From: Candidatus Obscuribacterales bacterium
Lineage (GTDB): Bacteria > Cyanobacteriota > Vampirovibrionia > Obscuribacterales > Obscuribacteraceae
Assembly (NCBI GenBank): GCA_019637435.1
Contig: JAHBVO010000003.1
Coordinates: forward strand, 1,116,001-1,180,000
Length of the DNA stretch: 64,000 nt
Direction: 5' to 3'
Position numbers and translations under genes: made by a program. This document shows, piece after piece, positions 1 through 8,303 of this stretch (the stretch's first letter is position 1; each line of letters begins with the position of its first letter). Under the pieces are notes generated by a model that saw only the letters and a program-made list of their open reading frames with translations, ran no database searches and was not told the DNA's origin.

Positions 1-689
1 TTGGTCACGGTGTCAATCTATCACCGCTATCGGCGCGCTTTTCCGAGCGTCAGGAAAAGTGGTTGGCGCATGCGCGCAGTGAGTTTGAACTTAGAAAGTA
101 CGTTCATGCTTCGGAACATTTTGGATTCTCAGAGGCTGGACCGATTGCTCATGGCGCACCGTTGGCGGTGCCGATGACGCCAGAATCGCTCCGGCGCGGA
201 CAAGAGATGCTTAAACGATACGCCGATGCGGTGCAGTGTCCGGTTGGATTAGAGAATCTGGCATTTGCGTTTTGCATGGAGGACGTTAAACGGCAAGGCG
301 AGTTTATCGACCAATTAATTTCCTCTGTTGATGGATTTTTGCTTTTGGATGCTCATAACATTTATTGCCAGGTTGAGAACTTTGGAGTGTCCGAGCGCGA
401 ATTGTTGGTTTCCTACCCGCTCTCGAAAGTTCGTGAGATACACCTGTCGGGCGGTTCGTGGAGTTTTTCCGAGACTGGTGCACGACTCGCTGTGAGGCGA
501 GATACTCATGACGATGTGGTCCCGCAGGAGGTCTTCAACATTGCCACGTTGGCTTTGAAACTTTGTCCGAACATTCAGTATGTTATCCTTGAGCGACTCG
601 CATACACTATGATGGAACCAGAGCAGCAGCAAGGTTTTCGCGAAGATTTTGAAACCATTGAGGAGATTCTGGAGCTTTGCTATGTCTGA
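1..689 (+). CDS. DUF692/MNIO-family protein, 5' end outside window
   Basis: The reading frame is open from base 3, so the gene begins upstream of the window; a TTG at 63 is only an internal codon. The first visible residues (GHGVNLSPLS) match the N-terminal part of DUF692 proteins. Family landmarks follow in order: GLENLAF (ligand Glu), LLDAHNIY (Asp and Asn), EIHLSGG (His), RDTHDD (Asp-x-His) and a late ERLAY (Glu). These proteins are TIM-barrel multinuclear iron oxygenases (MbnB, TglH, ChrH); characterised members modify cysteines in ribosomal peptides. About 229 residues are visible, so perhaps 50 are missing. The stop overlaps the next gene by 8 nt, which implies co-translation. The family call is strong; the substrate is unknown. 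Confidence 0.85.
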   Translation, partial: GHGVNLSPLSARFSERQEKWLAHARSEFELRKYVHASEHFGFSEAGPIAHGAPLAVPMTPESLRRGQEMLKRYADAVQCPVGLENLAFAFCMEDVKRQGEFIDQLISSVDGFLLLDAHNIYCQVENFGVSERELLVSYPLSKVREIHLSGGSWSFSETGARLAVRRDTHDDVVPQEVFNIATLALKLCPNIQYVILERLAYTMMEPEQQQGFREDFETIEEILELCYV

Positions 690-885
690 AGAATCTGATT
701 TCGAGCAGTTCCAAGAAGCGCTTGCGGAGCTGCTTGCGAGCGGTTTAACGCAATCGGAAATTCTTGATACGCTGAAAACCGATTCGCGCTTTGATTGCTA
801 TCGCGAATACGTTGATAGCTTTGAACCGGATATGGTGGCAGTCGCTTGTGAGCTTATGGGCCGATGGGCGAAGCGCAAAGAATGA
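682..885 (+). CDS. small protein overlapping the DUF692 gene
   Basis: A 67-residue acidic, helical-looking protein (start MSEESDFEQF) whose ATG lies inside the last codons of the DUF692 gene (8-nt overlap). An in-frame start at 649 would overlap more deeply and is less likely. It has two cysteines, in DCYREYV and ACELMG, and no leader/core layout typical of a RiPP precursor. I do not recognise the family. Position and overlap suggest a partner or accessory subunit of the DUF692 enzyme, which commonly has a small dedicated companion. Function is inference from context only. Confidence 0.7.
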   Translation: MSEESDFEQFQEALAELLASGLTQSEILDTLKTDSRFDCYREYVDSFEPDMVAVACELMGRWAKRKE

Positions 886-906
886 CCGTTTGAAGTTTCT
901 CGTCGC

Positions 907-1176
907 TCAAGCCAGTTCGGGCGGAGGTCCCATCAATGGTCCAGTGTAGCTGCACGAGTTGCATCGGACCATTTGACCTTCCGTGACCCAGTCGCAAGCC
1001 GATATGCAAGTTCTGGACGATTTCCTCTTTGGCTCGCCCTTGACTTTTGGCGTGCGAAAAATTTGATCGCAAAACGAACATCGCATGACGACCCAATCGC
1101 CTTCTTCGTGAAGGACCGGTCCGTAGTGCTTATAGTGGCAGAGGTCTTCGTCTAAATCGTCAAACATGGTTTTCAA
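907..1176 (-). CDS. small Cys-rich, zinc-ribbon-like hypothetical protein
   Basis: An 89-residue ORF convergent with the DUF692 pair. It contains seven cysteines in mostly paired spacing (RCSFC, CISAC, RCNSC, plus one near residue 13) and several histidines, as in small zinc-ribbon proteins. An overlapping minus-strand ORF at 854-1096 lacks such a pattern and was judged a shadow. The alternative start at Met4 (MFDDLDEDL) is equally plausible. No family is recognised. The convergent position argues against its being the DUF692 substrate, but a Cys-rich neighbour of an MNIO enzyme is worth noting. Confidence 0.5.
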   Translation of the reverse strand: MKTMFDDLDEDLCHYKHYGPVLHEEGDWVVMRCSFCDQIFRTPKVKGEPKRKSSRTCISACDWVTEGQMVRCNSCSYTGPLMGPPPELA

Positions 1177-1227
1177 CCCGCCATTGAATTTTAAGGCGCC
1201 CGGCGACCATGTTCCAGCAAAGTTGTC

Positions 1228-3031
1228 TTAGAAACAAGAGCGAACCGGTTTACTTGTTGAGCGGGCTGAGTTTCTGTATTTCGGAACAATGTTAAAAGTG
1301 TTAAAGTACCGTCTCTCTGGATCTAAACATTTATAGACCGCATTTTCAGTGAACCAGCCATTGTCTGGACCCATACTCGAACCACCTTTTCGTTCTCGCC
1401 AACCTGTGACTTTGTCGGTAAGTCTGTCAAGCCGGAATTCTATAGAACGGCTCGCATTGCCACACCAGTCTCCACTATTTAAGCGAAAGTAGATGATCTC
1501 ATCTTTGTCATTTGTGCTGCTCCTGCTGAGTAAGCGATAAATTTCACTTCGGTCCATGCCGATTACATCGTAGTCATCTAAAAATTTTCGCCATAAGTCT
1601 ACTCTGTTCATGGACTGTTGCTGGTCCAAGCGTTTCCACTCGTCCGGATCAAAGCCGCCCGGTCTTTTATTGCGGACAATGAAAGTGTCACCATCCTTTT
1701 GGATTTCGCTGAAGCTGCAAGGGACCACAATTTTGCCAAGTTTGTTTGATACGCCCCAGCGTAGTTCGTGCTTTTGGTTCTTGGCCTCAGCTAAGCGAGC
1801 AAAGCCTTCACCTATATTCTCTATTTCATAAAATTGAGCATTCAGTACAATCCGTCCCAATGAGTTCATTAGTCCGAGCTTCTTTCTTGCGACTTCATTG
1901 TTGTCTTCGTCGAGTATATCGATATCATCTGAAGCGCTTCCACCCTCGCCGAAGATCCATAAACCGTCTTTCGAGCGAGCGTCAAGAAAGGTAACTCGGG
2001 GTGGGAGTTTAAGCATCAATTCTCCAGCACGCGAGAGCAGCATCCATCGCCCATCTTTGACGCCGGCGAGTTTGTCTCCCTGAAGTTCAAGCACTGTATA
2101 TAGTGGCTCAATCACAAATTTTCCGAATCGATCGATGATGCCTGAATGTGTTTCGTCAACACTGACAAATGCAAATGTTTTATTCAAAAAATCGCCTGCA
2201 CTGAAGAATGGTCCGGCTACAATCTCTCCTGAAGTGTCAATGAAGGCAGCCTTTTTAGAGCCTCCATGGAGCATCTCCACAACTGCTCGACCGTTGTGAA
2301 AGTCTCGCCCGCTTGCGAATCTACCTGGTTCAACTGCTAGGGTTCCGCTTTCGTCAAAGTAGCAGATCGAAACTGCGTCTGGACCGTAAGTTCTTGCCCG
2401 AAGCAAACCGTCGCAATATCGATGCGACTCTAAGTGAATTGTTTGTGAGAAAGTTACTAGGACTTTACCGCCACTAGCAATCAGCTCAGTTCTTTTTAAC
2501 CCATCATCTTGGTAGGACTCACGGATAAATCGATCTGACCCAAGGTATTGCAGATTGAAGCAATTTGATAGCGGTACAAGAATATTGCCGTCTTTATCAC
2601 AGAAACCGCGCTCACCAGCAGAATTCTCGATCTCAATCATCTCATCGCCTCGGAAGAAACATCTGGTGATCGACGTTGGAAGATTGGGAGGTCGTTCTTG
2701 ACTCGGCTTCTTAGTGCCGTTACTCTCTGAGCCCGACTTCGATTCATCGCTAGCTGGCTTCTTTTGTCCCTTGGCGTTTACCAAGAACGCGTCATGATTC
2801 TTGTCCAAGTAGTGAGGTTCTACCAAAAACCATCCGTCAGCTTTTTGAAATACGTCCATAAATTGGCTTCGCCAAAATGTTTCCATCTTTATCGATCAAC
2901 CCAAAATCGTCAGCTCCGGCCGAAGTGTGGAAACCCAAGACGACGAACGCTGAGACCGCATACCGTATCACTTTTGGCAAGTGATTCAAGCCGACTGTAA
3001 TTAAGCTCTTCCTGATAAACGCTCGCTTCAT
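1228..3031 (-). pseudogene. secreted WG-repeat protein split by a one-base frameshift
   Basis: Two minus-strand ORFs form one protein. The upstream part (2837-3031) has a signal-peptide-like N-terminus ending near SAGADD and the first WG repeat (FGLIDKDGNILAKPIYG). The downstream part (1228-2886) continues with ADGWFLVEP and further WG repeats, for example GFCDKDGNILVP, GIIDRFGKFVIEP and GVSNKLGKIVVP. Removing one A from the A5 run (T5 at 2842-2846 on the + strand) joins them as ISKADGWFLVEP and restores about 600 residues. WG repeats form beta-rich surface-exposed folds of unclear function. The C-terminal ~170 residues are not repeats. The break could be a real mutation, phase variation or a sequencing error. 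Confidence 0.8.
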
Positions 3032-3140
3032 AAACTTCTCGAATCATGCACGAAACTCACCTAATTCTAAATCAATCGTCAAATCTTGGCTTAGGTTGAG
3101 AGGTTTATGTGAATGGCGGCCGCCGTACGAACTCATCCCT

Positions 3141-3152
3141 CACCCGGGTGAT
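3141..3152. promoter_or_regulatory. 12-bp palindrome between divergent genes
   Basis: TCACCCGGGTGA is a perfect palindrome about 95 bp before the rightward gene and 110 bp before the WG-repeat gene. It could be an operator for either one; no family-specific consensus is recognised. Confidence 0.3.
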
Positions 3153-3245
3153 TTTGCTCGGCGTTGCACAACTGCAGTATGCGCAGCGTATCATAAAATG
3201 TCTTAGTAGAATGAAATCAGGTAAGTGCGCCTCCGAGCGGCAGAG

Positions 3246-4247
3246 ATGGTAATTGTGAACAAAGACAAAAATAGGTTGCGTAATAGTCGGGCTATTTTAT
3301 CGGTGTTGTTCGCAAGCGGGCTTATGGCGACTTCGCCATCGACGTTAGCTAAGGCGACAGTAACGTCCGGGGAACGAGCGATACAAAGAGTGGGCTCTGC
3401 AACGAATGTCTCTCCTGAAGGACGTGCTTTTAATCTGATTAACGTTGCACGCTCAGTGCTGAGTGGCGCGGACATAGAGCAAATTACTCAAGACCAAAGT
3501 TTGTACAAAGTTGAGCCTACCTATGCACTTCGAAACTCTTATGGAGACAACCTTTTGTGGGATTTTTGGATCGGAAGTTTCGTTGAAGAGGAAATGTCGA
3601 AAGCGAGAGGGGGTCCGAACAATAGACTACCGACAAAAGACCAGCTGTGTTTTGCTGATCGCGCAACTCAGTTGGCTGTGAAACTACTAAAGGAGGCACC
3701 CGCTAGTCCCACGAAATTGCAAATATGTTTTGTTGCTTCGTTACAGTTCAAAAGAATAGGAAACACTCAAGGCGCGCAGGGATGCGACGAGTTCATTCAG
3801 CAGTCGGTCAAGAACTGTGAGGACGAGATGCGGGCTTCTCCCGAAGCAATTATCGAAGCGGTTTCGGTATTAAATTCAATGGCGTATCGATTGGCCCCGG
3901 TGCCGATACCCAGTGGGACCCTCGCTTCAATTGAGCGAAAGGACCTCGGTCAATCCATTACTGAGGACGCTGCCAGAAAGAGCGAGGAATTGAGACTTCG
4001 AGCTATGAAACTTGCTGATCGTTTGCCGTCGGATAATCACGTGCGTCGAATGGTACATCGAGATCTTGTATTCTTCTATAGACATTTTGACAGGCAGAAT
4101 TTGGCAGAAGAACAGAAGCAGATCTTGTTTGAATTAGTCGGAGTTAGCGACGATAAAATCCTCTTCCCAGTTAGTCAATTCTGCGGTCGAGCACTTTGGT
4201 GGACCGCTGCTACTGGACAGATTGCTGCTTTATGTGGGATGGGTTAG
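3246..4247 (+). CDS. hypothetical exported protein
   Basis: A 333-residue protein from the ATG at 3246; an in-frame GTG at 3225 is possible but has no better ribosome site. The N-terminus (MVIVNKDKNRLRN, then a hydrophobic stretch ending near STLAKA) looks like a signal peptide. The remainder is mostly helical and charged, with six or more scattered cysteines (for example QLCFADRA, QICFVAS, QGCDEF, NCEDEM). It may be an alpha-solenoid, but no repeat consensus or catalytic motif is convincing. It is divergent from the WG-repeat gene and convergent with the hemerythrin gene. Function unknown. Confidence 0.7.
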   Translation: MVIVNKDKNRLRNSRAILSVLFASGLMATSPSTLAKATVTSGERAIQRVGSATNVSPEGRAFNLINVARSVLSGADIEQITQDQSLYKVEPTYALRNSYGDNLLWDFWIGSFVEEEMSKARGGPNNRLPTKDQLCFADRATQLAVKLLKEAPASPTKLQICFVASLQFKRIGNTQGAQGCDEFIQQSVKNCEDEMRASPEAIIEAVSVLNSMAYRLAPVPIPSGTLASIERKDLGQSITEDAARKSEELRLRAMKLADRLPSDNHVRRMVHRDLVFFYRHFDRQNLAEEQKQILFELVGVSDDKILFPVSQFCGRALWWTAATGQIAALCGMG

Positions 4248-4273
4248 CGACGAATATGGTCGGGGCAGAAAAA

Positions 4274-4298
4274 GGGACCGCGAGTTTACCGCGGTCCC
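4274..4298 (-). terminator. rho-independent terminator of the hemerythrin-like gene
   Basis: A perfect 9-bp stem (GGGACCGCG / CGCGGTCCC) with a 7-nt loop is followed on the minus strand by a run of U. It sits 38 bp past the stop of the minus-strand gene at 4336. On the plus strand there is no U-run after the hairpin. Confidence 0.85.
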
Positions 4299-4335
4299 GA
4301 AGCTCCATTCCTAAGCTGTGTTTAGTCAAGATGGC

Positions 4336-5217
4336 TTAGCGACTTTTCTTGCGCTTAGATTGAGTGGTCGAAGTTTTCTTTCTGCCGGCCGTAGAGGCTG
4401 GTTTCGACTTCGCTCCAGTTTTCTTCGCCGTGCTCTTCTTTGTCGACGAGGCGCGAGTTTTTGAACTGCTCGTTTTACTTTTCGCCTTTGAGCTTGTTCT
4501 TGTTCCAGTCTTGGACGCTGTTTTTCCGGACGCTTTTGAGTTTGCTTTCTTTGCGCCAGCTTTTGCTTTTGTCTTAGTGGCAGTGCGGCCCTTCTGTTTA
4601 GGCTTGGCGGTTTTCTTTGCTGCAGTCGTTTTCGCTTTTGATTTCGCTGCCGGTTTTTTCTTCGTCGCTTTCTGCATGGCAGGAGATTCCAGCGGTTCTA
4701 CGGCATCCAGATCGCTGTAGGTTTCCTGCAACTCCATTTTTAGGTCCAACATTTTTTCTTTCAGTTCATCGAAATCGATATCTAGCTCTCTGAGCGAGGG
4801 GAACATCTCTTCCTCCTCTTCCTTGATATGGTGCTTCACAAGTTCGGATAGCACCTTAAACTTGGCGTCGAACTTCTCATCGCTTTCGTCCATTCCTTTC
4901 ATCTCTGTAATGACGAAATCAACGACGCGATGCTCCTCTTCTGCTTCAAGCTTCATGTCTTCGTCTTCTTCATCATCGCTTTCTTCTAGCAACGGATAAA
5001 CAAGCTCTTCCTCTAGTTTGGTGTGAACCACTAGTGAAAGGACGGTGTCGACAAAGATCGAATACTTCTCGCCTTCGCCCGAGGCACTTTCGAATTTTTC
5101 AAAGTTTTCTTTTACGTGGTCGTGGTCCATCTTCAACATTTCCAGCGGATCACTTACTGCGCGCATCGTTTCTTCGTTTTCCTTCTCGTGTGAAACCACT
5201 TTCAGTTTTGCGTTCAT
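4336..5217 (-). CDS. hemerythrin-like HHE protein with Lys/Ala-rich histone-like tail
   Basis: Residues ~25-160 form a hemerythrin HHE domain. The His/Glu ligand pattern is visible in DHDHVKENF, VVHTKLEEELVYP, EEEHRVVDF and VKHHIKEEEEEMFP, the usual diiron four-helix arrangement. Residues ~185-293 are a basic tail of K, A, S and T (KKPAAKSKAKT and many similar blocks) like bacterial histone H1-type tails. The domain would bind O2, NO or another small ligand; the tail would bind DNA or another polyanion (inference). The first half is highly acidic, so the protein is strongly bipolar. It has no signal peptide and is followed by its own terminator. Confidence 0.85.
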   Translation of the reverse strand: MNAKLKVVSHEKENEETMRAVSDPLEMLKMDHDHVKENFEKFESASGEGEKYSIFVDTVLSLVVHTKLEEELVYPLLEESDDEEDEDMKLEAEEEHRVVDFVITEMKGMDESDEKFDAKFKVLSELVKHHIKEEEEEMFPSLRELDIDFDELKEKMLDLKMELQETYSDLDAVEPLESPAMQKATKKKPAAKSKAKTTAAKKTAKPKQKGRTATKTKAKAGAKKANSKASGKTASKTGTRTSSKAKSKTSSSKTRASSTKKSTAKKTGAKSKPASTAGRKKTSTTQSKRKKSR

Positions 5218-5439
5218 GCTTTCTCTCCCTGACCAATAAAATTCTCTCTATCGCTTTAAGTAGCAAGTAATTGATTGTCGGTGCTTCGTGGATCGGCATG
5301 AGCACTGGTGTTATGGAAACTCACTTTCATTTGCGGCAACTTTCAAGTTACTGGGAGGTTAGTAAAGGCGGCACTGCAAGTGGTACCAAAGGCTCGGTAT
5401 TGCCGCGACGCGGTCTGGAGTGCCTGGAACGTTTACGTC
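5218..5439. other. intergenic stretch upstream of the hemerythrin-like gene
   Basis: About 220 bp between the hemerythrin start and the terminator of the next minus-strand gene. It should hold the hemerythrin promoter; minus-strand GGGAGAG just before the ATG is a plausible ribosome site. No credible ORF was seen. Confidence 0.4.
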
Positions 5440-5469
5440 AAAAAAAAAAGCAGCCCCCACGGAGCTGCT
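5440..5469 (-). terminator. rho-independent terminator of the YflT-like gene
   Basis: On the minus strand a 9-bp stem (AGCAGCTCC / GGGGCTGCT, one G-U pair) with a 3-nt loop is followed by at least nine U. It lies about 22 bp past the stop at 5492. Confidence 0.9.
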
Positions 5470-5491
5470 CCTTAAACCGCTTTGAAGTGAT

Positions 5492-6019
5492 TTAGTTTTT
5501 CTTCACAGGCGCTTCGCCAACACGATGAATGTCGGTTGCATTATTCGCTTTGAAGATCTCTTCAGCTTTTTTGAGCTGTTCTTTGTCATCGCTATGTGCA
5601 GCAATCAAGATGTTGCCGTCGCGGATTTTGCCTTCGTACATTTTTGCTTCGTACTCAGGAATTCCCATTCCGATCAGAGCTCCGGCGACTCCGGCTACTG
5701 TAGCTCCAACTGCAGCACCGCTGAGTGCCGCCATGATCGGTCCAGCAGCGATTAGCGGACCAACGCCAGGAATGGCGAGTGCGCCTATGCCGGCCAAGAG
5801 TCCGATCGCGCCGCCAATAATACCGCCAGTAGTGGCGCCTGTTACTGCGCCTTCTGGTGCTTTACTTGCAGCATCGTGTGCGAAATCTTTAGCACCTTCC
5901 TTATCTGGAAACAGAATCGAGATGTCGCTGTCCAGAAAACCGAACGATTTAAGCTCGGAAACGAGCTGTTCTGCTTGCGGGGTGGATTGAACTATTCCAA
6001 CTATTGCGTGGTTTTTCAT
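5492..6019 (-). CDS. YflT/GSP17M-like stress protein with glycine-zipper core
   Basis: A 175-residue protein. The ATG at 6019 is chosen because GGAG lies 6 nt upstream; the in-frame TTG at 6031 would put that site inside the gene. Residues ~1-40 (HAIVGIVQSTPQAEQLVSEL) resemble the general stress protein 17M/YflT domain. The centre is a long Gly/Ala zipper with two or more hydrophobic hairpins (GGIIGGAIGLLAGIGAL, SGAAVGATVAGVAGALIGMG), then a charged end with YEGKIRDGNILIAAHSDD. It is probably membrane associated. It follows the BON gene with a 42-bp gap, suggesting one stress-response transcript, and ends at a strong terminator. Confidence 0.8.
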   Translation of the reverse strand: MKNHAIVGIVQSTPQAEQLVSELKSFGFLDSDISILFPDKEGAKDFAHDAASKAPEGAVTGATTGGIIGGAIGLLAGIGALAIPGVGPLIAAGPIMAALSGAAVGATVAGVAGALIGMGIPEYEAKMYEGKIRDGNILIAAHSDDKEQLKKAEEIFKANNATDIHRVGEAPVKKN

Positions 6020-6061
6020 TTTGTACTCCAATTATGTTTGAATCTGATGGGTGGGCTTTCT

Positions 6062-6439
6062 CTAGTGAGGTTTTTTAGCAACGGTCAAAAGATTTTTCAC
6101 TGACGTGACGCAGCTGCATCCTTTTGCTACTGACTCGACTTTCGCTTTTTCTTCTTCGCTATCGACGGCTCCGCGTAGAGTTACAACCCCTTTTGAGAAA
6201 AGGATTTTGCAGTTCTTTGCGTCCATCGATAGGTCGCTGTCCATAACAGCTTTCCTGATCGCAGCAAGCGACTCGACGTCATCTTTTTTGTTGCTTTGTT
6301 TATCGGCGGTTACGGCTTCTTCTTGAGTCGCTCCGCGGTTTTGAGCAGTGTTATCTGCTTTCGGCGCTTCCTTTGCGAAAGACGCGCTTCCGATGCTGAG
6401 CATGGCTACAACTAGAGCCAATGATTTAAATGTTCGCAT
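6062..6439 (-). CDS. secreted BON-domain protein
   Basis: A 125-residue protein from the ATG at 6439 (AGGAG 5-6 nt upstream; the longer start at 6466 has no such site). A signal peptide ends at ASFAKEA. After a low-complexity linker, residues ~55-120 form a BON domain: IRKAVMDSD, the strand CKILFSKGVVTLRGAVDSEEEK, then VTSVKNLLTV. BON domains (as in OsmY) bind phospholipid at the outer membrane or periplasm and are often osmotic-shock induced. A CSC pair and one earlier Cys are unusual for the family and may form a disulfide. Likely cotranscribed with the YflT-like gene. Confidence 0.85.
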   Translation of the reverse strand: MRTFKSLALVVAMLSIGSASFAKEAPKADNTAQNRGATQEEAVTADKQSNKKDDVESLAAIRKAVMDSDLSMDAKNCKILFSKGVVTLRGAVDSEEEKAKVESVAKGCSCVTSVKNLLTVAKKPH

Positions 6440-6854
6440 AAAACTCCTTTGAATTTTGTTGAACATGGACTTCTATCTGCGAGTGGTCGAGGTCGTTCTT
6501 CCTGAGTTGATTTGTCTTAAACTTCAAGCGGCTATCTCTCAAGCAGCGAGCGGCTGATGAGGTGTTCCACTTGTAATACAGGCGCAAGAAAATCGAACTT
6601 CAAGAGGCAACGAAATCGAACTCGAAGCTTTGAGTGCTTAGTAGCAGAACGAAATCGAGTCGATGTCGCCTAATTTTCATGGTCAGGTTAAATCTCCCAA
6701 CGCAAGCGCTGCCTTCTGTTTCGTCCATTTGCCGAGCAGATAGAATTGCTGACAACCGGGGAATATTGCCTGGAGTTTGCAAGAAAACCGCTATACGAAA
6801 ATAAACCTGGCTTTCCGCTTCGCTAGTTCTTTGGGCTAGTGTCGACGGCTCTGC
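6440..6854. other. 415-bp stretch without a convincing gene
   Basis: Lies between the BON gene start and the TauE/SafE stop. It must contain the promoter of the BON-YflT unit near 6440-6500. A 60-codon minus-strand ORF at 6600-6782 has no ribosome site and no recognisable composition. Nothing else was seen. Confidence 0.4.
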
Positions 6855-7595
6855 TCAAGAATTTGCCTGAGTGGTCATATAGGCGCCTAGTATTAGAATC
6901 AACGAGAAAACTATCAGGCGAAACTGTTTTTCCGAGAGGCGGGAGAGAAGCTTCTTCCCTGCCAGGGTGCCTACAACGCATCCTGCTGTTGCGATTGCAA
7001 TCAGCGGCCAAACAGTTATCAAATCCGGTCCTTCAGTAGCAAAATAAACAGGCATTCGGGCGAGGTCGACGACCACACCGATTGCTGTCGCGGTAGCCAC
7101 CATTTCATCCTTTGACAAGTTCATACCGAGAAGCGCGGCCGAGCGGATCCCGCCTTGATTCCCAACGAGTCCGCCGAGTGCGCCTGAAGATAGCCCCGCG
7201 AGCCAGGACCATGAGTGATTTATGCGGAACTTCTGAAGCCAGCCAAACAAGCCGGTTAAGCCAACATAGATCAATAAAAATGCGAAGAGATATATCAGTG
7301 GAGGTGAGTTGACCTTTGCGTGGAACGCCGCACCTAATAATCCGCCAAGCGCGCTGAAACTGCCAAATCTGATAAACACTTGACGATTGATATTCTTGCG
7401 CAACATCCAAAAACGCAATGAAGTCGCGACAAGATGAGGCACCGATATTGCAGCCACTGCGAGTTTCAGGTCTATTTGTGTGGACAGCAGTGGTGTCAAC
7501 AGGCTGCCAATGCCAAAGCCGGAAAGCGCTGCAACGCCAGCTGCAAATGCACTTACAGTAAACAAAATAATTTGAAAACTATCTGATGTGACCAT
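6855..7595 (-). CDS. TauE/SafE-family sulfite/anion exporter
   Basis: A 246-residue polytopic membrane protein. The N-terminal FAAGVAALSGFGIGSLLTPLL is typical of the family, in which a glycine-rich first helix recurs in the second half (LAGLSSGALGGLVGNQGGIRSAALL). About eight hydrophobic segments are visible. Family members export sulfite, sulfoacetate or related organosulfur anions, with some of unknown substrate. The length is normal. It is divergent from the DUF486 gene, with inverted repeats in the shared upstream region. The substrate cannot be told from the sequence. Confidence 0.85.
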   Translation of the reverse strand: MVTSDSFQIILFTVSAFAAGVAALSGFGIGSLLTPLLSTQIDLKLAVAAISVPHLVATSLRFWMLRKNINRQVFIRFGSFSALGGLLGAAFHAKVNSPPLIYLFAFLLIYVGLTGLFGWLQKFRINHSWSWLAGLSSGALGGLVGNQGGIRSAALLGMNLSKDEMVATATAIGVVVDLARMPVYFATEGPDLITVWPLIAIATAGCVVGTLAGKKLLSRLSEKQFRLIVFSLILILGAYMTTQANS

Positions 7596-7674
7596 GTCTC
7601 TTTATGCGATCGGTTTCAATTTCGTTCGATTTTTTTATGGCTGAATGCCACGCAAAATGTGGTTGTCCTAAAGT

Positions 7675-7690
7675 CTGACATATGTGTCAG
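7675..7690. promoter_or_regulatory. palindromic operator candidate in divergent promoter region
   Basis: CTGACATATGTGTCAG is a perfect 6-4-6 inverted repeat. A weaker related copy (CTGACGTCGTGTCAA) follows about 15 bp downstream. The pair sits between the divergent TauE/SafE and DUF486 genes, so it may serve one or both. No regulator gene is adjacent. Confidence 0.45.
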
Positions 7691-7774
7691 CAGAACATGC
7701 AGTTTCTGACGTCGTGTCAATTCGATAATGACGATATCGACGAAGGAACGCAATAGCAAAGGACGGTGAACCGA

Positions 7775-8212
7775 ATGCAAGCAACTCTGACAATCTTGTT
7801 GCTCGTTATCTCGAACGTGTTTATGACAATGGCTTGGTATGGGCATCTTCGCTTCAGAACTGCTCCACTATGGGAGGTGATCATAGTTAGCTGGCTAATT
7901 GCATTTTTGGAATACTGCTTTCAAGTGCCGGCTAATCGAATCGGCAGCTACGAATTTACTGCTGCTCAGTTGAAAATTATTCAAGAGGTGATCACTCTAA
8001 TTGTGTTCGGCGCATTTTCGGTTTTCTACTTGAAACAACAGTTTCAATGGAATTACTTTGTAGCGTTTGCACTCATAGTTGGCGCCGTCTTTTTCGTATT
8101 CATCGGGAATGGTGACGGTGCGCAGCGGCATGAGCCATGCAAAGTGCTAGAGCCGCCGAATCCCCAAAAAAGATTCTGTTCAAAATCTTCATGTGGTATG
8201 TGTGGAAAATAA
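7775..8212 (+). CDS. DUF486 (DMT-superfamily-like) membrane protein with Cys-rich tail
   Basis: A 145-residue protein with four hydrophobic helices. The start MQATLTILLLVISNVFMTMAWYGHL and the EYCFQVPANRIG and LKIIQEVITL segments are hallmarks of DUF486, a small relative of drug/metabolite transporters. ATG 7775 is preferred over GTG 7766 because AAAGGA at 7758-7763 fits the former and family members start this way. The last ~30 residues are an extra hydrophilic tail with four cysteines (CKVLEPP, RFCSKSSCGMC), suggesting metal or redox binding. Function of the family is uncertain. Confidence 0.8.
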   Translation: MQATLTILLLVISNVFMTMAWYGHLRFRTAPLWEVIIVSWLIAFLEYCFQVPANRIGSYEFTAAQLKIIQEVITLIVFGAFSVFYLKQQFQWNYFVAFALIVGAVFFVFIGNGDGAQRHEPCKVLEPPNPQKRFCSKSSCGMCGK

Positions 8213-8303
8213 TTTACCGATTCGAACTGATGTCGCCAATTGAATGCATTCGAGAAACACGTTTCGCGCTAATTGATATAGAGATGAGCCTGGCAGGACC
8301 CCG

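Noticed and set aside
854..1096. Minus-strand ORF overlapping the Cys-rich gene in another frame
   Set aside because: No Cys pattern or other signal; the 907-1176 frame is more protein-like.
4364..4720. Phe/Val-rich plus-strand ORF
   Set aside because: It is the reverse of the Lys/Ala tail of the hemerythrin gene; composition explained fully by that.
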